Source: Charina bottae
Taxonomy: Eukaryota > Chordata > Lepidosauria > Squamata > Charinaidae
Length of the DNA: 64,000 bases
NCBI GenBank assembly: GCA_023362775.1
Contig: JALMGJ010000003.1
Location: 49,173,916 to 49,237,915 of the forward strand
Reading direction: 5' to 3'
Each line of letters starts with the position of its first letter. The first letter of the stretch is position 1. Made by a program: the position numbers and the translations under genes. Below, one piece after another: positions 59,594-64,000 of the stretch. The notes under the pieces are model-generated. The model had not been told where the DNA came from. It worked only from the letters and a program-made list of their open reading frames with translations, and did not search any database.

Positions 59594-59601
59594 CTATAGA
59601 T

Positions 59602-61747
59602 ACTTGTATAAGGCTAAAAACTGTGGGTTTGTTGGTATCATAAAAAGTGGTCATAAGACTGAGCATTGAATTTCATGTTCTTTATATCTGTAAAATAATT
59701 TTCCAAATTTGTTGCCATAATCAGAATGTGCTGGATTTTTCAAATATGTTACTCTGCTCTTAAGGAGAAGATTAGCAAGGTAAAATTAGTTAATTTTGTA
59801 GAAATAGTTTGCAGTCTGTACTTTCTACATTTTGATAATATTGACCCTAAGTAGCCTTTTTTTCCAGGTCATACAGTTTTGTTTCTTAGGAACTTTATTT
59901 TATCTTGTGGGAGAAACAATATTATTTTCCAGCTTGAGTCTGGATTCATGGATCCTTTGAATACTACAACAAATGGGCCAAACATAAATAAATAGTCTAT
60001 AATTATTGTGTCCTGTATGAGATAGTTATATATTAAGACAGAAACTTAACTAATTCAGTAGGTTGACACAACTCATCAAACTGAAACAAAGCAGATTACA
60101 GTCCAATTTATGAACCTGCTCACTGCTTCCCTTTACAACTCCAAAGAATTCTACATTCTTCTTTTGAAGAAGACTTGTGCTCCAAAGAGGAAGCGCTGAA
60201 AACATTTCCCCATTTAACTTTGATTTGTTAAATAGATTTGCCAGAAACTAAAGGTGTATAGCTACTTTTTTCTACTTTCTTTTTTCCACCAGTCCTCACT
60301 CAATATGATGAAAGAGAATTTGCTTTCACAAATTTCTTTCGAAGAGGTGTACTGATTTAGCTACCAGGTGGCTAAAAGTTATATGCAAATGTCCTGTCTC
60401 TGGTTGTATAATCATCTCTTAGAAGTCTCCCTGGCATCATGCATTTCAATAAATCCCAACTGAAGGAGAAGATATCCAAGGGAAAATATTGTGAGAGAAC
60501 CATTCACCCTGGGCTTTTTCCATATTGGGAAGTATGGCCAGAAAAGGAGACTTCGAAAGGATACTGTATGCACCTGAAAACCTTAGCACCAACAGTAGCA
60601 TCCTCCATCATCCCCAACAATAAACTGAGCTCACATTCTAAAGCGTCCCAAAGACAAAACAGTAACAAGAAGAGGGAAGCTTCCAAGAGACTACAAGGCA
60701 GATTTTGGCAAAGCATTGCCCATGGCCTCCAGTTTGGAAGAGGCCTTGGCTGCTGTGTTTTTCAGGATTCCATTAGTGCTGGAAGCAATCATTTTTCCCA
60801 TAACAGCTTCTGTTGAGTTTTTATGATCCATACAGATGCAAAATTCCTGTTTTCATCATTATTGAGACCATTGGTAGGTTCAGTGATTTCCTTAATTACG
60901 CTGTTCCTTCTTGTTTGACAGCTTGATTGCTACCTTATGGCATAAGGAAATGGTGATTCTGGGGGACATTTATGCCTAGTAACTGACATCGGAAATGATG
61001 TCCCTGCAACTGGGTCTTGACATATGTTTGTTTTCATCCCAATATGAATATAATTCATTTGTTTTAAAAATGCAGCCTGCGCTGAGCCCCGAATTTGCTT
61101 ACAGCTGTACAAATGAAGCACATGTAACTGAAAAATTGGGAAAATCACAGGGTGTTAACAAAGCTCAAGGTATCAAAGCTTCTCTAGATTTAATTTACAA
61201 CTCCAAAAGGATTGCACCATCTTGTACATTATGATACTCTACCATTATGGTTCACTTTAGAATGCTGTGGGTGCTTGTAGAGCTGACCATGCATGGCTCT
61301 TTGAAATTCTCCACCAAATATGTAGACAGAGAAATTGGATGGTCAATTTCTGCACATTTCTTCGGCGGAAGGAGAAATTCTCCAACAATTTCTCAAGAGC
61401 ATAACTCCCCCTTGTGGATCATCCTCATGTCCCACTTACTATGACACAAAGATGCCTCAGCAATCATTTTAAAGAAATGTCTTTATAGCAAGGCCGTCAT
61501 CCCAACCCGAGACCTGGGGTTAATGTGGGACCACAACCTGGTGTAAAACTGGTGTTTTCCTTGCAAAAAAAATTGTTCTCTGGACAATCTAGGGCATATT
61601 TGGTGAGGATGCTGGTGATAGCGTAGTCAAATGCTGTGATCTGCTCATGTCCAATTGGCCAAAGTTGCTGTGGGCACTTCCTTCCCTGTCCACATTGCTG
61701 GTCACTGTCCTTCATAGCCATTTTCACAAGAGTGCCTGGACACCTGG
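59602..61747. other. Noncoding DNA, mostly unique
   Basis: The longest frame (60439-60816, plus, 125 codons) shows no family motif or composition that would support a gene. No repeats recognised. Confidence 0.5.
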
Positions 61748-61850
61748 CATTCATTCTCATTCTCATTCTCATTCTCATTCTCATTCTCATTCTCATTCTC
61801 ATTCTCATTCTCATTCTCATTCTCATTCTCTCTCTCTCTCCCCCCCCCCC
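61748..61850. repeat. (CATTCT)n(TC)n(C)n microsatellite
   Basis: About 13 hexamer units followed by TC repeats and a C-run. The repetitive MR and IL frames over it are artefacts. Confidence 0.95.
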
Positions 61851-62055
61851 AGTAGGATAGTAGTCTCTCAGGTGATCAATAGATCTGTCAGCCAGGACTT
61901 TTTGTTAGTTTGTTCACATGGGTATGTGGATAATGCAGCAGAATTTGCTGGATTCTTTTGCTGAGTGGAATCACCACAACTGTACTGCTCCTGTTTCATG
62001 TGTGTATATTATGCAACCATTTGTGTGTGTGTGAGTGCATGCTGGGGAGATGGTA

Positions 62056-62058
<3 letters not shown>
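61851..62058. other. Noncoding spacer
   Basis: Nothing recognised between two microsatellites. Confidence 0.5.

Positions 62059-62098
<40 letters not shown>
62059..62098. repeat. (AC)n microsatellite
   Basis: About 20 AC units. Confidence 0.95.
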
Positions 62099-62100
<2 letters not shown>

Positions 62101-64000
62101 TGTAGAATGGGGGATGGGAAAGAGATGAGGCTCTTTGCCTGGCCAAAAAGTGATTCATGGGGGAAATTAGCTTTAGGAGGGGGAAAGGAAAAATGATCCA
62201 GAGGTTCAGTACCATTGAGAGCTCTCTGGTTCAAGCTTCTATGCTTTATATTTCAAATCAGTTCTTCATGAAGAGTGTTGGGGAGAGGCATTTTACATAA
62301 GTAGAACAATCATAGGAGATCAATAGTCCTATGAAAAAAATAATAGATGCTGCCTTGTGGAGGTCATCTGGATTCCTGCAGGACGAAATCAGAAATTTTA
62401 AAATGGCCGTAACCAAGGACGCATTTATTTTGTTTGGTTCCAGTGTTATGCGTGCGTCCAGATGCACCCAAAATCAGGGTGGAGAGGTATAGGGTGGGGG
62501 GAGAGAGAGACACTCTCATGCTGCCAACCTTGACCTTAACAAGGATTAAGAGTATTTCCAAGTTAAACATGAGGAAAATTGATCTGTAAGTGTAAAACCA
62601 GGAGAGAAAGGAGAAATGAAACAAATCGTGTGAACAGTCACAGAGATGACTGGAACTCAGCGCATTCTTCATTGGCATTTAAAAAGCCTGTTCTATAAAA
62701 AAAAAAATGTTGGTTCAATATGAGATTAGCATTAGCATCTGCCAGGGGAAGAATCTCTCTCTCTCAGACCTAACAGGTGAACCACCTGCCTTGGAACAAA
62801 GCATCTCTTGCCTTTCTGGGCAAACCACGGCTCATTGCATTGCGCTCCAAGATCCAACTAAGAGAGGGACGGCAGATGTGTCGGCAAGTCTCCTGTCCTT
62901 CCAGCAGACCGAAGGGGTGGCAGCACACAACGTCTAGGTGCTCTCACTGAGGGCCAGCTTGGGAAAGCCAAGCCACACAGAACTCAAACCTAGAGGAATT
63001 CCTGTGGGCCAAGTTATGGAAGAGAATTCATGCAGAAATGCCAGGATCAGCTTGGAGAAGCAGGAAACCTGCTTCCCCCTCTGTCCGTCCCCCCCCCCCG
63101 CACCATTAGCTTTACCACATGGCTGTTTAGTATTTGGTAGGATTTTAATCTAAAGCAGCTTTCCCCAATAGATGTGTTTGGATCCAGTTCCTGTAATTGA
63201 GGATGGGAGTTTTTGCCCAAGTTATTTGAGTAGGCTGACCATACGCACCGTTTTAAATGGGACAGTACCGTTTTTCTCACATTTCCCGACCATCCTGTCG
63301 TTTTAATATAAATGTCAATTTTGTCCTGTTTTTTTTTTAAAAAAAATTAGCAAAATGTCAGGCATGGCAAGATTGATTCAGCCAAGATGCAATTATCATT
63401 TAAAAAGTGCTTGATTGGGGTGCCTGATGTTGGGTGAGACTAGAGAGGGGCAAGGAAGTTGGAGAGAGAGAAAGGGGGGGAGACAGAGAGAGATGGGGAA
63501 AGAGATCTTTGCCACCGCCTCTGCTCTGCTCTTAGCTGGCCGCTTTCTGCTCTCTGTTTGTTTTATTAAAATGCATTCGGGATGTGATCCCGCCCCCTTT
63601 TTTCAAGAGTGAAACTGATTATTTCTCCAGCTCGGCAAGAGAGTCTTTCATTTGGGATTGTGGGAGAGAGAGAAAGAGGGAGAAAAAAAAGCAGCAGGAG
63701 GAGGAAGGAAGGCAGAAGGAAGAGAAGCCTTGCCAGGCATGGAGTTTTTGAATCCTCCCTTCCCTGCCTCTCTTCTCTCCCTCCTCCCCTCCTTCCTGCG
63801 ATCCGTGATGTTACAAAGCCTGTGAGCTGTGCTTTCCCCACTCACCTCCTGTCAAATACAGTCCCCCTCTACGTCTTCCTAAATTTTTGTATGAGTTCTG
63901 TCACTGAAGAATAATTGTTAGCTCAATATGTTCATGTAATAAAACGTTTTCATTTTAATGAAAACAAAAATATTTTTATATATACAGTAATCTGTTTAAG
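62099..64000. other. Noncoding DNA to window end
   Basis: No gene recognised. GA-rich tracts lie at about 63440-63500 and 63660-63730. 63150-63220 resembles the common agcagctttccccaa... MITE fragment, and 63230-63360 may be another diverged repeat (gaccatacgcaccgttttaa). Confidence 0.4.

Noticed and set aside
60439..60816. 125-codon frame as a host gene
   Set aside because: No recognisable domain, splice structure or conserved motif; its length is unremarkable for a 64-kb window.
61497..61964. (MR)n, (HS)n and (IL)n frames
   Set aside because: They come from the (CATTCT)n hexamer repeat.
63440..63900. Promoter or CpG island at the window end
   Set aside because: The stretch is GA-rich but CpG-poor, with no TATA box, exon or splice signals that hold together.

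Overview
The window looks like intergenic or intronic DNA from a vertebrate, most likely a squamate reptile (lizard, gecko or snake). That placement rests on the mix of transposable elements: a BovB (RTE) 3' end, abundant L2-clade LINEs, A-rich L1 copies, CR1 3' ends, Penelope-like elements with GIY-YIG endonuclease, a decayed Ty1/copia provirus, a solo LTR, and a hAT MITE family. I found no intact host protein-coding gene, tRNA or rRNA gene. Almost every long open frame is transposon-derived; one 80-codon frame with a hydrophobic segment (34256-34498, minus) cannot be assigned.

Layout. 482-6164: a nearly full-length L1 bracketed by a 16-bp target-site duplication (TSD). Its 5' end is not L1 but the 3' end of a different LINE, so the insertion looks chimeric. 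6181-13940: AT-rich DNA with few recognisable repeats. 13984-14273: hAT MITE. 14450-19690: two L2 copies head to tail, then a tetranucleotide microsatellite. 20212-21103: a Penelope-like element (PLE) built as an exact 199-bp inverted repeat plus a 3' tail with a hammerhead-like motif, followed by BovB (21108-21452), an old L2 piece and a TA-flanked MITE (21892-22269). 26293-28262 (minus): a non-autonomous L1-like element with a 17-bp TSD and a GC-rich hAT MITE nested in it. 30590-31930: L2 remnants. 35070-35264: a second, palindromic PLE insertion with a 14-bp TSD. 35720-35990: hAT MITE. 37285-37550: CR1. 39240-39470: L1 remnant. 41149-41775: solo LTR (minus). 42300-42840: possible relative of the 26-28 kb element. 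45215-49530: copia provirus (minus) with a half-tRNA primer-binding site. 49778-50344: two hAT MITE units in tandem. 51138-54318: 5'-truncated L1 with a 13-bp TSD. 57535-59090 (minus): old L2 split by a fold-back element with 183-bp inverted arms. 59212-59593: hAT MITE. 61748-62098: microsatellites.

How it works together: the autonomous families (L1, L2, BovB, PLE, copia) are all broken here, but clean TSDs and nesting give a relative history. The hAT MITEs are the sharpest, all single insertions carrying perfect 8-bp TSDs. I did not find a gene cluster that would amount to a new functional system. The most unusual items are the chimeric L1, the palindromic PLEs with hammerhead-like cores, and the copia initiator-tRNA primer site.
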